From contig JAHEEK010000020.1 in the NCBI GenBank assembly GCA_024640765.1, positions 1-17,025 on the forward strand: a DNA stretch of 17,025 bases, given 5' to 3'. Position numbers and translations under genes: made by a program. Shown piece after piece: positions 1 to 6,254 of this stretch. How positions within the stretch are numbered: position 1 is the stretch's first letter; every line of letters begins with the position of its first letter. This DNA comes from Nereida sp024640765 (GTDB lineage: Bacteria > Pseudomonadota > Alphaproteobacteria > Rhodobacterales > Rhodobacteraceae). The notes under the pieces were generated by a model. It was given only the letters and a program-made list of their open reading frames with translations. It was not told where the DNA came from and did not search any database.

Positions 1-44
1 TTGCTTTTGTCGATGCGCGACAGACTGGCTTAACCCTTGTTCAT

Positions 45-104
45 CTTGGACCAAAATGGTGGGTTTGGTGGTTACCCTAGCTGCCCCCCCGATTTTGGTC
101 CAAG
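45..104. repeat. 13-bp perfect inverted repeat with 34-nt spacer
   Basis: The arm CTTGGACCAAAAT at 45-57 is perfectly repeated in inverse orientation at 92-104. The spacer has a G-rich left half and a seven-C run at 84-90. A third partial copy of the core, TTTGGTCCA, lies at 140-148. The arrangement could be two facing ends of a small mobile element, a protein-binding palindrome, or a cruciform in a decayed insertion region. There is no T-run directly after either arm, so a simple intrinsic terminator is unlikely. The repeat is seen directly; its role is unknown. Confidence 0.6.
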
Positions 105-245
105 CGACATCAATAAAATAAAGTTAGTCATAATTAGCCTTTGGTCCATCAGGATGATGGCTTCAGGCTTGGGTCTCTTGATGGCCATTTATGGTCCTCC
201 GCTTTCCTAACTATAGGGGCGGACCACTTAAAAGGGGGAGGCTCA
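72..245 (-). mobile_element. remnant of an IS3-family end with truncated orfA
   Basis: On the minus strand an ATG at 188 follows a GGAGGA ribosome binding site and opens a frame beginning MAIKRPKPEAII. This resembles the start of IS3-group OrfA transposases, which often begin MxxKRPKPEEIV. The resemblance stops after about 12 codons, and the frame ends at 72-74 without a helix-turn-helix, so the element is internally deleted. Upstream of the ATG is a stretch resembling an IS terminal region. A TG dinucleotide at 245-244, typical of IS3 ends, lies exactly where the neighbouring HNH-like reading frame is interrupted. The family assignment rests on recalled N-terminal similarity over very few residues and is tentative. 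Confidence 0.4.
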
Positions 246-434
246 CTGACATATGTGGTCTGCATAAACCTCAGCCAAGGTGTTTAAAGGCACTTCGGAT
301 ACGCCAGCTTCTGCTTTCTCTAGCAGTGCTTGAGCTAAAGCAAACTTATAACAAGCGGTGTTCTGACCAAACAAAACGATTGATCGCCAATAATTATCTA
401 AGGTTGGCATAGCTTGCGTGAACAGGTGGGTCAT
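243..434 (-). pseudogene. HNH-endonuclease-like gene, 5' fragment cut by an IS end
   Basis: A 63-codon frame starts at ATG 434 behind a strong AGGAGG ribosome binding site 8 nt upstream. It contains the segments MPTLDNYWRSIVLFGQNTA and YKFALAQALLEKA. These resemble the N-terminus of a family of HNH endonucleases of several hundred residues that begin with a 'P-x-L-x-N-Y-W-R-x-I-x-L-F-G-x-N-x-A-x-Y-K-x-A-L' block. The frame stops at 243-245 at the putative insertion-sequence end, so the catalytic HNH part is missing and the product should be inactive. The gene may once have belonged to a defence or mobile module. Assignment is from remembered family similarity; the truncation itself is plain because the frame is short and abuts the IS-like end. 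Confidence 0.45.
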
Positions 435-577
435 AGCGATGCCTCCTGAGCAAGCACTGAACTATCACTTTTGCTAACGGTCATCATTGTTTCACTATGC
501 TGATAGCATATGAATTTTCTAGTACGCGACACTCAGCGCAAGTATGTCCATGACATTGGCTACCTAGCTTTCGCGGC

Positions 578-1126
578 TTACTCGCCATCGCCTTTAGGTG
601 TCTCGAAGAATTTCCCTTTGTGTTTAGCAGCACATCTCCACAGCTTCTTTCTTACTCCTGAAGGTTCAAGATGTCTGTACTTACCACCAGAGAACTTTTC
701 CCAATCCAAAGCCAGCCCAAGCTTAACCATCTCTGCAGATAGGTCACTACCATCGGGAAGTGTGCAGACAGCAACAGCCCGATCGTATGATACGTCGGGT
801 TCCAGTGATGCAGTCACCAGTTGTCCTTTAGTTAGACGAAACAATTCCCATTTGGCTTTCTTTCCCAAAGGATGATGCAGTTCTGGTGCATCAATTCCTG
901 AAAGTCTTATCGTCGTCTTATCTATTTTGATCGTATCACCATCCACAACGTAGCAAGAACCTTTAAGCGCTAACTTTTTGGGGACTGAAGTCTCAACAAC
1001 AGGAACTTTCTTTGCGGAGTGAGGCTGCGGCTTAGCCTTCAAAGGTTCAATACGAGAATAGTTTCTTCTCGTAGCCTTCGAGGGTTTGCTACCACCAAGG
1101 ATAACTTTCAGAAGCCTAAACAACAT
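578..1126 (-). CDS. thermonuclease (SNase-like) family protein
   Basis: This 182-aa protein has a staphylococcal-nuclease-like (TNase) domain at about residues 55-170, a family that cleaves DNA and RNA phosphodiester bonds with Ca2+. Visible hallmarks are VDGDTI at 61-66 (D64 matching SNase D21), R74 (matching R35), GIDAPE at 77-82 (D79 and E82 matching D40 and E43) and R116 in SYDRAVAV (matching R87). All expected catalytic positions are therefore present. The N-terminal ~50 residues are basic and Pro/Lys-rich with a short hydrophobic start (LFRLLKVIL), not a convincing signal peptide. The start at 1126 has no good ribosome binding site; a later start is possible but none is clearly better. 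The gene stands alone in an AT-rich accessory stretch between an IS remnant and a long non-coding region, suggesting horizontal acquisition. Confidence 0.85.
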   Translation of the reverse strand: MLFRLLKVILGGSKPSKATRRNYSRIEPLKAKPQPHSAKKVPVVETSVPKKLALKGSCYVVDGDTIKIDKTTIRLSGIDAPELHHPLGKKAKWELFRLTKGQLVTASLEPDVSYDRAVAVCTLPDGSDLSAEMVKLGLALDWEKFSGGKYRHLEPSGVRKKLWRCAAKHKGKFFETPKGDGE

Positions 1127-1265
1127 TTGGGCACATCACACTGCAGCCTTTCGACATCCGTGTGCGAACCATAGTCAACTCACGGGGACAACGAGTGAGC
1201 CTTTTTCAACCAATACTCAGGGTTACAATTTATAGTGTTGCACCACTAAGGCCGAGCCTACCGGC

Positions 1266-1281
1266 TGAAAAATATTTTTCA
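1266..1281. repeat. 16-bp perfect AT-rich palindrome
   Basis: TGAAAAATATTTTTCA is its own reverse complement. It lies about 140 bp upstream of the thermonuclease start codon on the minus strand. Such a site could bind a dimeric regulator or a nucleoid protein, or be a chance product of AT-rich DNA. No -35/-10 pair could be tied to it. Confidence 0.4.
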
Positions 1282-2155
1282 ATGATCTAACCTATTTGCA
1301 GAAAAATGTGAGAGCGGGATCACTAGCACACAGAGGCAGTAATGTTTTTACCCCCCCACCACAATCGGGGTAGCATTTAGTTTTTTTCTGAGCTTTTTGG
1401 CGTGGTCAAATATCTACTTACCGTTGAGAATTGATCATCATATTTATCCAAGCTTTATAGCAATTCTATTTCTCAGCAGCGTATGTCTCTGACCTTCTTA
1501 CCGTCTCACCTGACTTCACCAGTTACCTGCTACCTGTTCTAAGATTTGCTACTTATCTATCTTTCCCTTTGGAAAGTCTTGGGGGGACTCCAGCTTAGCA
1601 TTCTAAAACCCGGACACACTTAGCCTATCGACTAAGCGCTGTTTTTCCCTTCGGAGCCAGTCCAGTGGGAACCCCAGGCAATGAAAGCGTCACCAAGATG
1701 GTGGGGGGCGGTTGAGCGGTCTCCCCATTTATAACGCCGCTATCTTAACGCAAGCAATCGGTCGCATCATTGCCAACTTCCGTTGCTTTGTAGGTTGCCG
1801 CTTGGCAGAGCCTACTCGTGGAACTTATCGCAGTTTTCCTTGCGGCTGAGCTCTTATCACCAAATACTCAGACGCCAGCTTTTTCAATTACTGACGTCGT
1901 CAAGGCTGACCTTAATACAGCGTCTATGTTCTTAAACAATATCACGGTTTGTGTTTGTTAAAACACACAAAAAAATCAAATCCCAATTTATACAACTTGA
2001 CATCATTTTCAGCAATCAAACTACGCCGAGACATTCAACACACGGCCTCTACTCATCAAATTTTCACAACGATATAACTAGTTGAGGTTAGCCACAACAC
2101 AATCGACAACATAGCTTTTTTGGTACGCGCAAAGTTCAGCTATTTGTTGCGAAAT

Positions 2156-2174
2156 GTAGCCCCATAGTAGCCCC
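2156..2174. repeat. GTAGCCCC direct repeat beside the tRNA 3' end
   Basis: GTAGCCCC occurs at 2156-2163 and again at 2167-2174, an 11-bp period that puts both copies on one helix face. They lie about 50 bp beyond the 3' end of tRNA-Thr. Paired short repeats beside a tRNA 3' end can be arm-type integrase or excisionase sites left by an integrated element. No integrase gene is in the window, so this is only a suggestion. Confidence 0.3.
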
Positions 2175-2219
2175 TGCAAATACAAGGCTAAGCTGTGGTA
2201 AGCTAAGATATTGATATTG

Positions 2220-2295
2220 TGGTGCCCCCACACGGACTCGAACCGCGGACCTACTGATTACAAATCAGTTGCTCTACCAGCTGAGCTATAGGGGC
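2220..2295 (-). tRNA. tRNA-Thr (anticodon TGT)
   Basis: The minus strand folds into a complete cloverleaf of 76 nt including an encoded CCA. The acceptor stem is GCCCCTA paired with TGGGGGC (with a T-G pair) and the discriminator base is A. The D-arm contains AGCTCAGCTGGTAGAGC and the T-arm contains GGTTCGAACC. The anticodon stem ACTGA/TCAGT closes the loop TTTGTAA, giving anticodon TGT, which reads ACA and other threonine codons. The 3' end points toward the accessory region at 1-2219, so the gene is a plausible attachment site. Confidence 0.96.
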
Positions 2296-2305
2296 ACTGC
2301 GAAAG

Positions 2306-2334
2306 CGTGTAGCCAAAAGATTCTGCCATGACAA
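2306..2334 (-). promoter_or_regulatory. candidate promoter of tRNA-Thr
   Basis: On the minus strand TTGTCA (2334-2329) and TACACG (2311-2306) are separated by 17 nt. The -10-like element ends 10 nt before the mature tRNA 5' end. That spacing suits a vegetative sigma-70-type promoter with a very short leader. The -35 box matches the TTGACA consensus well and the -10 box only weakly. Confidence 0.5.
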
Positions 2335-2448
2335 GGGGCCAATCGTGCCATTTTTACGTCCCAATCAAACTTTATTCATTTTCAGAGAAAAGCTGCCCGA
2401 AAACTAAGGGGCAAAAGCACCTAAGCGCCAGAAGATAAGGAAGAAATC

Positions 2449-3331
2449 ATGCAAATCGCACTACACATAGGGGCGCACTGCACCGATGAGGATAGGTTGC
2501 TGAAATGCTTATTGATGAACAAAGAGATTCTGTCCGATGTGGGAACCGCTGTCCCGGGGCCTGGGCGCTATTGACGGCTTCTTCGAGAAACGATTCAGAC
2601 TCTAAACGGCGCGGCCCCTGCCTCTGATGCGCGCGAAGTGCTGCTCGATGCGATTGTCGAGGAAGATGACGTTGACCGGATCATTCTCAGCCATGAAAGT
2701 TTCATCTGTGTTCCCGCGCGTATTTTTGATGGCGGTCAGCTTTACTCACAACTCGAATTCAAACTCTCCGGTCTGCGCAGCCTGTTTCCCCAAGATCAGA
2801 TCGAAATATTCTTGGGCATTCGCAACCCCGCTACTTTGATCGCGGATATGTTGGGCAAGCTAGAGCCCGAACAGCGCGGCAGCCTTTTGGGCGGAATTGT
2901 TTCCGGGTCCATCCGCTGGTCTGACATGATTGCACGTGTCCAAGCGGTACTACCCAATGCAAAAATTACCGTTTGGAGCAATGAAAAAAAGCCCGCTTCT
3001 TTGGGGCGAAATCATGCGCAAAATGGGGGGGCTTGAACCCCATGACCCGCTGGTCGAGACGGATTATATGCTGTCCAAAATCATGCTACGCGAAGGCACG
3101 CGGCGTTTCCGTGCGTTTATTGCCGACGACCCACCCAAAAGCGAAGCCCACCTACGCCGTAACATGGTCGCATTTTTAGACAAATACGCTCGTGCCGACC
3201 TGATAGACATTGAGCAACCCATCGAGCTTGCCCATTGGAACGAAGCTTACGTCCAGCACCTGACGGATGCATATGAGGCAGATATCACTTTGATTGAGCA
3301 GATGCAGGGTATTGATTTCATCGCCCCTTAG
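2449..3331 (+). pseudogene. conserved roseobacter protein, broken by a stop and a frameshift
   Basis: A reading frame of about 293 codons starts at ATG 2449 behind an AAGGAAG ribosome binding site. It begins MQIALHIGAHCTDEDRLL, reminiscent of sulfotransferase-like starts of the type 'xHIGxHKTGT', but key P-loop residues are absent. After 41 codons an in-frame TGA (2572-2574) replaces what is probably an Arg codon, since CGA to TGA is one transition. The same frame continues without interruption to about 2983. There a run of seven A (2984-2990) carries one base too many. With six A the frame would join smoothly into PLLWGEIMRKMGG and run to TAG at 3329-3331. Protein-like sequence continues after both lesions, so inactivation looks recent. 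I recall similar hypothetical proteins in Rhodobacteraceae but know no function. The A7 lesion alone could be a sequencing artefact; the TGA is less easily explained that way. Confidence 0.8.
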
Positions 3332-3351
3332 CCATCAGACGCTAAGCAGAT

Positions 3352-3385
3352 AAAAAAACCCCGCATTGGAACTGCGGGGCTTTTT
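3352..3385. terminator. bidirectional intrinsic terminator
   Basis: CCCCGCA (3359-3365) pairs with TGCGGGG (3373-3379) around a 7-nt loop. The hairpin is followed by C and five T on the plus strand and preceded by seven A, which are T on the minus strand. It sits between the plus-strand pseudogene ending at 3331 and the minus-strand gapR-like gene ending at 3409, so it serves both convergent units. Confidence 0.9.
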
Positions 3386-3408
3386 CGCATTTCACGTAAA
3401 GAAAGCGC

Positions 3409-3690
3409 TTACATACCCAGCGCTTCTTTATACATTTCAAGCACTGCTTCTTCCTCGGCAACGTCATCGGCCTCACGCTTGCGCAGCGCGATGATCTTGC
3501 GGAGCACTTTGATGTCATAGCCACGGCCTTTTGCCTCGGCCATCACTTCTTTTTGTTGCTCTGCGATGTCTTTTTTCTCTGCATCCAAACGCTCGATCCG
3601 CTCAACAAAAGCGCGCAATTCGTCAGCAGTGACGCGGTAGCTATCGGGTTTGGTATCCATTTCCACAACATTTGAGTTAAAGTCACTCAT
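3409..3690 (-). CDS. gapR: GapR family DNA-binding protein (DUF2312)
   Basis: This 93-aa protein belongs to DUF2312/UPF0335, the GapR family of alphaproteobacterial nucleoid proteins. In Caulobacter GapR binds AT-rich, overtwisted DNA ahead of replication and transcription and stimulates topoisomerases. After a short disordered N-terminus (residues 1-18) come the family core segments RVTADELRAFVERIERLD and AEAKGRGYDIKVLRKII, then a Lys/Glu-rich helical C-terminus. Nearly all of it is predicted helix suited to the family's coiled-coil dimer or tetramer. The start at 3690 has an AGGAG site 9 nt upstream; a longer in-frame extension to 3789 lacks family similarity and was rejected. It is monocistronic and ends at the shared terminator. 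Confidence 0.93.
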   Translation of the reverse strand: MSDFNSNVVEMDTKPDSYRVTADELRAFVERIERLDAEKKDIAEQQKEVMAEAKGRGYDIKVLRKIIALRKREADDVAEEEAVLEMYKEALGM

Positions 3691-3780
3691 CGCGTGTCTC
3701 CTGATTTTTACTTCCTGAATTATCCCATCCACACCTAGCCGCGCTTGCGTGGGCGCGCAATCTGCTTTAGCGCATCTGCC

Positions 3781-4017
3781 ATGGAACAAAGCTCTACAGT
3801 TTTCGAAATGGTGATCTTTGCTGGCGCAGTACTAACTGCGTTGGGGATTATTGGCATTGTCATGTTTATCGTCAAAGTTCGCGCCGCTCAAAAAGAGCAA
3901 CTGGAAGACGAGGCTTTGAAGGCAAGGCTCGGCGCGCTTATGCCGCTGAACTTGGGGTCTTTTCTGGTTTCTGCAATTGGCCTCATGATGGTTGTGATGG
4001 GCGTCATCCTCGGTTGA
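3781..4017 (+). CDS. small two-helix membrane protein, conserved hypothetical
   Basis: This 78-aa protein has two hydrophobic segments at about residues 8-31 and 57-77. They are joined by a charged loop (VKVRAAQKEQLEDEALKARL) that is probably cytoplasmic by the positive-inside rule. Similar small proteins are, to my recollection, common in Rhodobacteraceae without an assigned function. The ATG at 3781 was chosen because the preceding frame (a TTG at 3745) adds non-hydrophobic sequence and overlaps the likely promoter region of the divergent gapR. The ribosome binding site is weak. The stop lies 20 bp from the end of the convergent SnoaL-like gene, and no terminator is visible between them. 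Confidence 0.7.
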   Translation: MEQSSTVFEMVIFAGAVLTALGIIGIVMFIVKVRAAQKEQLEDEALKARLGALMPLNLGSFLVSAIGLMMVVMGVILG

Positions 4018-4037
4018 GCACCCACCACTTCGTACAC

Positions 4038-4565
4038 TCAGACAGGTGATGGCGCAGTTTTCTCGCCGCGATCGAAAGCCTCCCAGCCTTCACCTCCGAA
4101 TACATCAACACCAAGCTGGCTCAGCACGTGTGGAAAATCGACCATTACGTAGTTGTCGACAATCTTACCCTCGACTACTTTCCAGAAATCCATATAGCGG
4201 ATCTCAATGCGTTTGCCGGTTGGCTCAACACCCATAAATTTGCCAGAATGCGTGGCCTCCTGACGGCCAAAGGCCGAGGCCCATTCCCCCATGTAAAGAC
4301 GCGCTTCATCAATGCAGACCTTATCCGAGAACGCCGCTTGAAAAGGCTTTTGCCAGTTGTCCTGAAACGCGCGCAGGCCTTCTTTGGTGCCACAGCCGGT
4401 ATTGCCCATCCAACGGAACCCTTCAGAGAAAAACTCGCCGATATCCAGGATGCGGTGATCGTTTAATCCATCGACCATGCCTTCGATTACCGCGCGGGTA
4501 CTTTCGGTTTTGGACATATCTGTATCTTTGGTGAGCACAGCTTGCTCGGGACGGCTGCCTTTCAT
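4038..4565 (-). CDS. SnoaL/NTF2-like single-domain protein
   Basis: This 175-aa protein resembles the SnoaL-like polyketide-cyclase branch of the NTF2 fold, a cone-shaped alpha+beta barrel that binds small hydrophobic molecules. Family-like features are the ESTRAVIEGMVDGLN helix, a W/F-rich centre (FFSEGFRWMG), and the block G-x-x-x-G-x-x-P-T-G-x-x-I-E-x-R-x-M-D-F. This is followed by GKIVDNYVMVD near the C-terminus. The same block occurs in the second domain of the divergent neighbour, so the two are paralogues. The start at 4565 was preferred over 4595 because AAGGAG lies 6 nt before it. The reaction, if any, is unknown; ester cyclase or epoxide-hydrolase-like activity is only one possibility for this fold. 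Confidence 0.75.
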   Translation of the reverse strand: MKGSRPEQAVLTKDTDMSKTESTRAVIEGMVDGLNDHRILDIGEFFSEGFRWMGNTGCGTKEGLRAFQDNWQKPFQAAFSDKVCIDEARLYMGEWASAFGRQEATHSGKFMGVEPTGKRIEIRYMDFWKVVEGKIVDNYVMVDFPHVLSQLGVDVFGGEGWEAFDRGEKTAPSPV

Positions 4566-4662
4566 GTCAAGCTCCTTTTGGTTGGGTATGGACATGGCGA
4601 AAAATGTAACGCAATGCTTCGCAGATAGCTGATTTTACACATAAAACAACCGGAGACCGCAG

Positions 4663-5667
4663 ATGACTTATGCCACCATGAAAGCCCGAGCAACCGCGCT
4701 TTTGGATGCGCTAGTCGCAGGCGCGCCGGTTGAAAGTGCGTATCACGACAACTCCGTATGGCGCGGCGTTCACCCGTTTAACGAACGCACGGGTCACGCA
4801 CAGATCGCGGATGTGTGGAACACTTTGCGCACCGCCATACCGGACATGGAGCGCCGCAACCAAATGGTACTTGGTGGGCCTAACCTGCCAGATGCGCGCG
4901 TCCAAACTGAACGGTCCGCCGATTTGGTCGCCTGCAGTGGTGTTCTGCAGGGTACCATGCGCGGCGATCTGTTGAGCATTCCCGCTACCCATGGAACAGT
5001 CAGCATCAGGTTTTGCGAAGCCCATGAACTACGCGATGATAAAATCGTTCAATCATGGGTGATGTTCGATCTGCTGGACCTGATGCGCCAAGCTCAATGC
5101 TGGCCGCTTCCCCAATCACTCGGCGCTGAGGCGCAATGGCAGCCTCCCGCAACCGGAGATGGCGTGCGGTTGAGCACCTCAACGACCGACAGTAGCGCAA
5201 TGGATACGGTACTCAAAATGCACGGTGCTCTGGGAAATTTTGACGGCAAATCACTCGATAGCATGAACCATGGCCACTACTGGACCGATACGTTTATGTG
5301 GTACGGACCCGCTGGCATTGGCAGCACCCGTGGGCTTGACGGCTTTCGCGCCCACCATCAAATTCCGTTCCTGCGCGCCTATAATGACCGTGAAGGTGCC
5401 GGACACTACATTCGGATCAGTGACGGGCCCTACGCCGTGACCGGAGGATGGCCATCGGTACGCGGCACGCACACCGGCGAATGGCTCGGCATGGCCCCAA
5501 CGGGCCGCATGATTGAAATGCGTGTGATGGATTTCTACCGCCTTGAAGGCGACAAGATTGCCGAAAACTGGGTTCCGATGGATGTCATTCACATTGCGCT
5601 TCAAATGGGCGTAGATCTATTTGCGCGGGCCCGTCACATGACAGGGCAACCTGATTTGACGTTGTAA
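4663..5667 (+). CDS. tandem SnoaL/NTF2-like two-domain protein
   Basis: This 334-aa soluble protein consists of two NTF2-like domains, at about residues 1-155 and 180-325. The C-terminal domain carries GEWLGMAPTGRMIEMRVMDF followed by GDKIAENWVPMD and QMGVDLF. These align with the single-domain protein encoded divergently at 4038-4565. The N-terminal domain is more diverged but has the equivalent helix and a KIVQSWVMFDLLDL ending, so internal duplication or fusion is likely. The start has a GGAGA site about 8 nt upstream. The 97-bp gap to the divergent gene probably holds both promoters, and joint expression is plausible. The ligand and reaction are not evident; tandem NTF2-like proteins of this size occur in proteobacteria as putative ester cyclases. 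Confidence 0.75.
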   Translation: MTYATMKARATALLDALVAGAPVESAYHDNSVWRGVHPFNERTGHAQIADVWNTLRTAIPDMERRNQMVLGGPNLPDARVQTERSADLVACSGVLQGTMRGDLLSIPATHGTVSIRFCEAHELRDDKIVQSWVMFDLLDLMRQAQCWPLPQSLGAEAQWQPPATGDGVRLSTSTTDSSAMDTVLKMHGALGNFDGKSLDSMNHGHYWTDTFMWYGPAGIGSTRGLDGFRAHHQIPFLRAYNDREGAGHYIRISDGPYAVTGGWPSVRGTHTGEWLGMAPTGRMIEMRVMDFYRLEGDKIAENWVPMDVIHIALQMGVDLFARARHMTGQPDLTL

Positions 5668-5746
5668 GCGCTCCCAATCACAGCCCCACTCACCCCTTCC
5701 TTCATTTCGCGTAGACCTCTGCGCGTTTCCAACTTAAGAATTACTT

Positions 5747-6172
5747 ATGGATTTACGCGTTCTCACCCCCGACTTTGCCGTGGCACCCCAGATTGAGCCA
5801 CAAGACCTTCATGCAGTGGCTGAGGCAGGCTACAAAACAGTTATCTGTAACCGGCCAGACGCAGAAAACCCCGCCTCTCTGCATGTTGAGGAAATGCAAA
5901 AAGCGGCAGACGCAGCAGGACTGATGCTGCTGTTGAACCAATTCGCTAGCCCAATGCTCTCGATGGAACACGTGACCAAACAAGCTGAATTGCTGCAATC
6001 GGCTGAAGGCCCTGTCTTTGCCTATTGTGCAAGTGGGACGCGCTCAACCATGGTTTGGTGCCTCGCCATGGCAGGTCAGCTGCCGACGGATGACATTATC
6101 GAGGCTGCTGCGCGCGGTGGCTATCAAATGGAAGGCCTGCGCTCGCAAATTGAGGCGCTCGCCAAGGCTTAG
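5747..6172 (+). CDS. DUF442 / TIGR01244 phosphatase- or sulfurtransferase-like protein
   Basis: This 141-aa protein matches the DUF442 family, a cysteine-phosphatase fold often found fused to or near Blh persulfide dioxygenases and linked to sulfide or persulfide metabolism. The start (LTPDFAVAPQIEPQDL), the middle segment GYKTVICNRPDAE and the active loop C94-A-S-G-T-R99-S (a C-x4-R motif, usually CRSGTRS in the family) are all visible. C94 and R99 are the expected nucleophile and anion-binding residue. The length is typical of the stand-alone version. No Blh, SQR or regulator gene is adjacent, so the physiological partner is unknown. The ribosome binding site is weak (TTAAGAA). Confidence 0.85.
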   Translation: MDLRVLTPDFAVAPQIEPQDLHAVAEAGYKTVICNRPDAENPASLHVEEMQKAADAAGLMLLLNQFASPMLSMEHVTKQAELLQSAEGPVFAYCASGTRSTMVWCLAMAGQLPTDDIIEAAARGGYQMEGLRSQIEALAKA

Positions 6173-6254
6173 TAACTACTTCAGCAAACGGCTGATCCTG
6201 ATCTGGTTGGCGTTAAAAGTAACACAACTACCCATCGCAAATCCCCCACTGCGT

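Larger units (their letters stand above)
1127..2219. other. about 1.1 kb without a recognisable gene
   Basis: No frame longer than about 60 codons with protein-like composition was found on either strand, and no tRNA, rRNA or tmRNA signature was recognised. The stretch is AT-rich with scattered C and G runs (for example seven C at about 1350-1357). It holds small hairpins: CTTTCC-CTTT-GGAAAG at 1561-1576, CTTAG/CTAAG at 1619-1636 followed by five T, and GTGTTT-gtta-AAACAC at 1951-1966, plus the palindrome listed separately. On the minus strand around 1640-1860 short frames look faintly protein-like but are broken by stops, so decayed coding DNA is possible. A small RNA cannot be excluded. Confidence 0.5.

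Noticed and set aside
510..875. 121-codon plus-strand frame
   Set aside because: It is antisense to the thermonuclease gene, whose catalytic residues are all identifiable.
1619..1646. CTTAG/CTAAG hairpin followed by five T as a terminator
   Set aside because: The stem is only 5 bp with an 8-nt loop and no gene ends nearby, so it is too weak to call.
2572..2574. In-frame TGA as a possible selenocysteine codon
   Set aside because: No SECIS-like stem-loop is evident downstream, the residue expected in relatives appears to be Arg rather than Cys, and the same gene carries a second lesion.
2981..2992. A-AAA-AAG as a programmed -1 frameshift site
   Set aside because: The heptamer fits the zero frame, but a -1 slip gives the wrong frame; the continuing protein lies in the +1 frame. 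The upstream TGA would also block expression.
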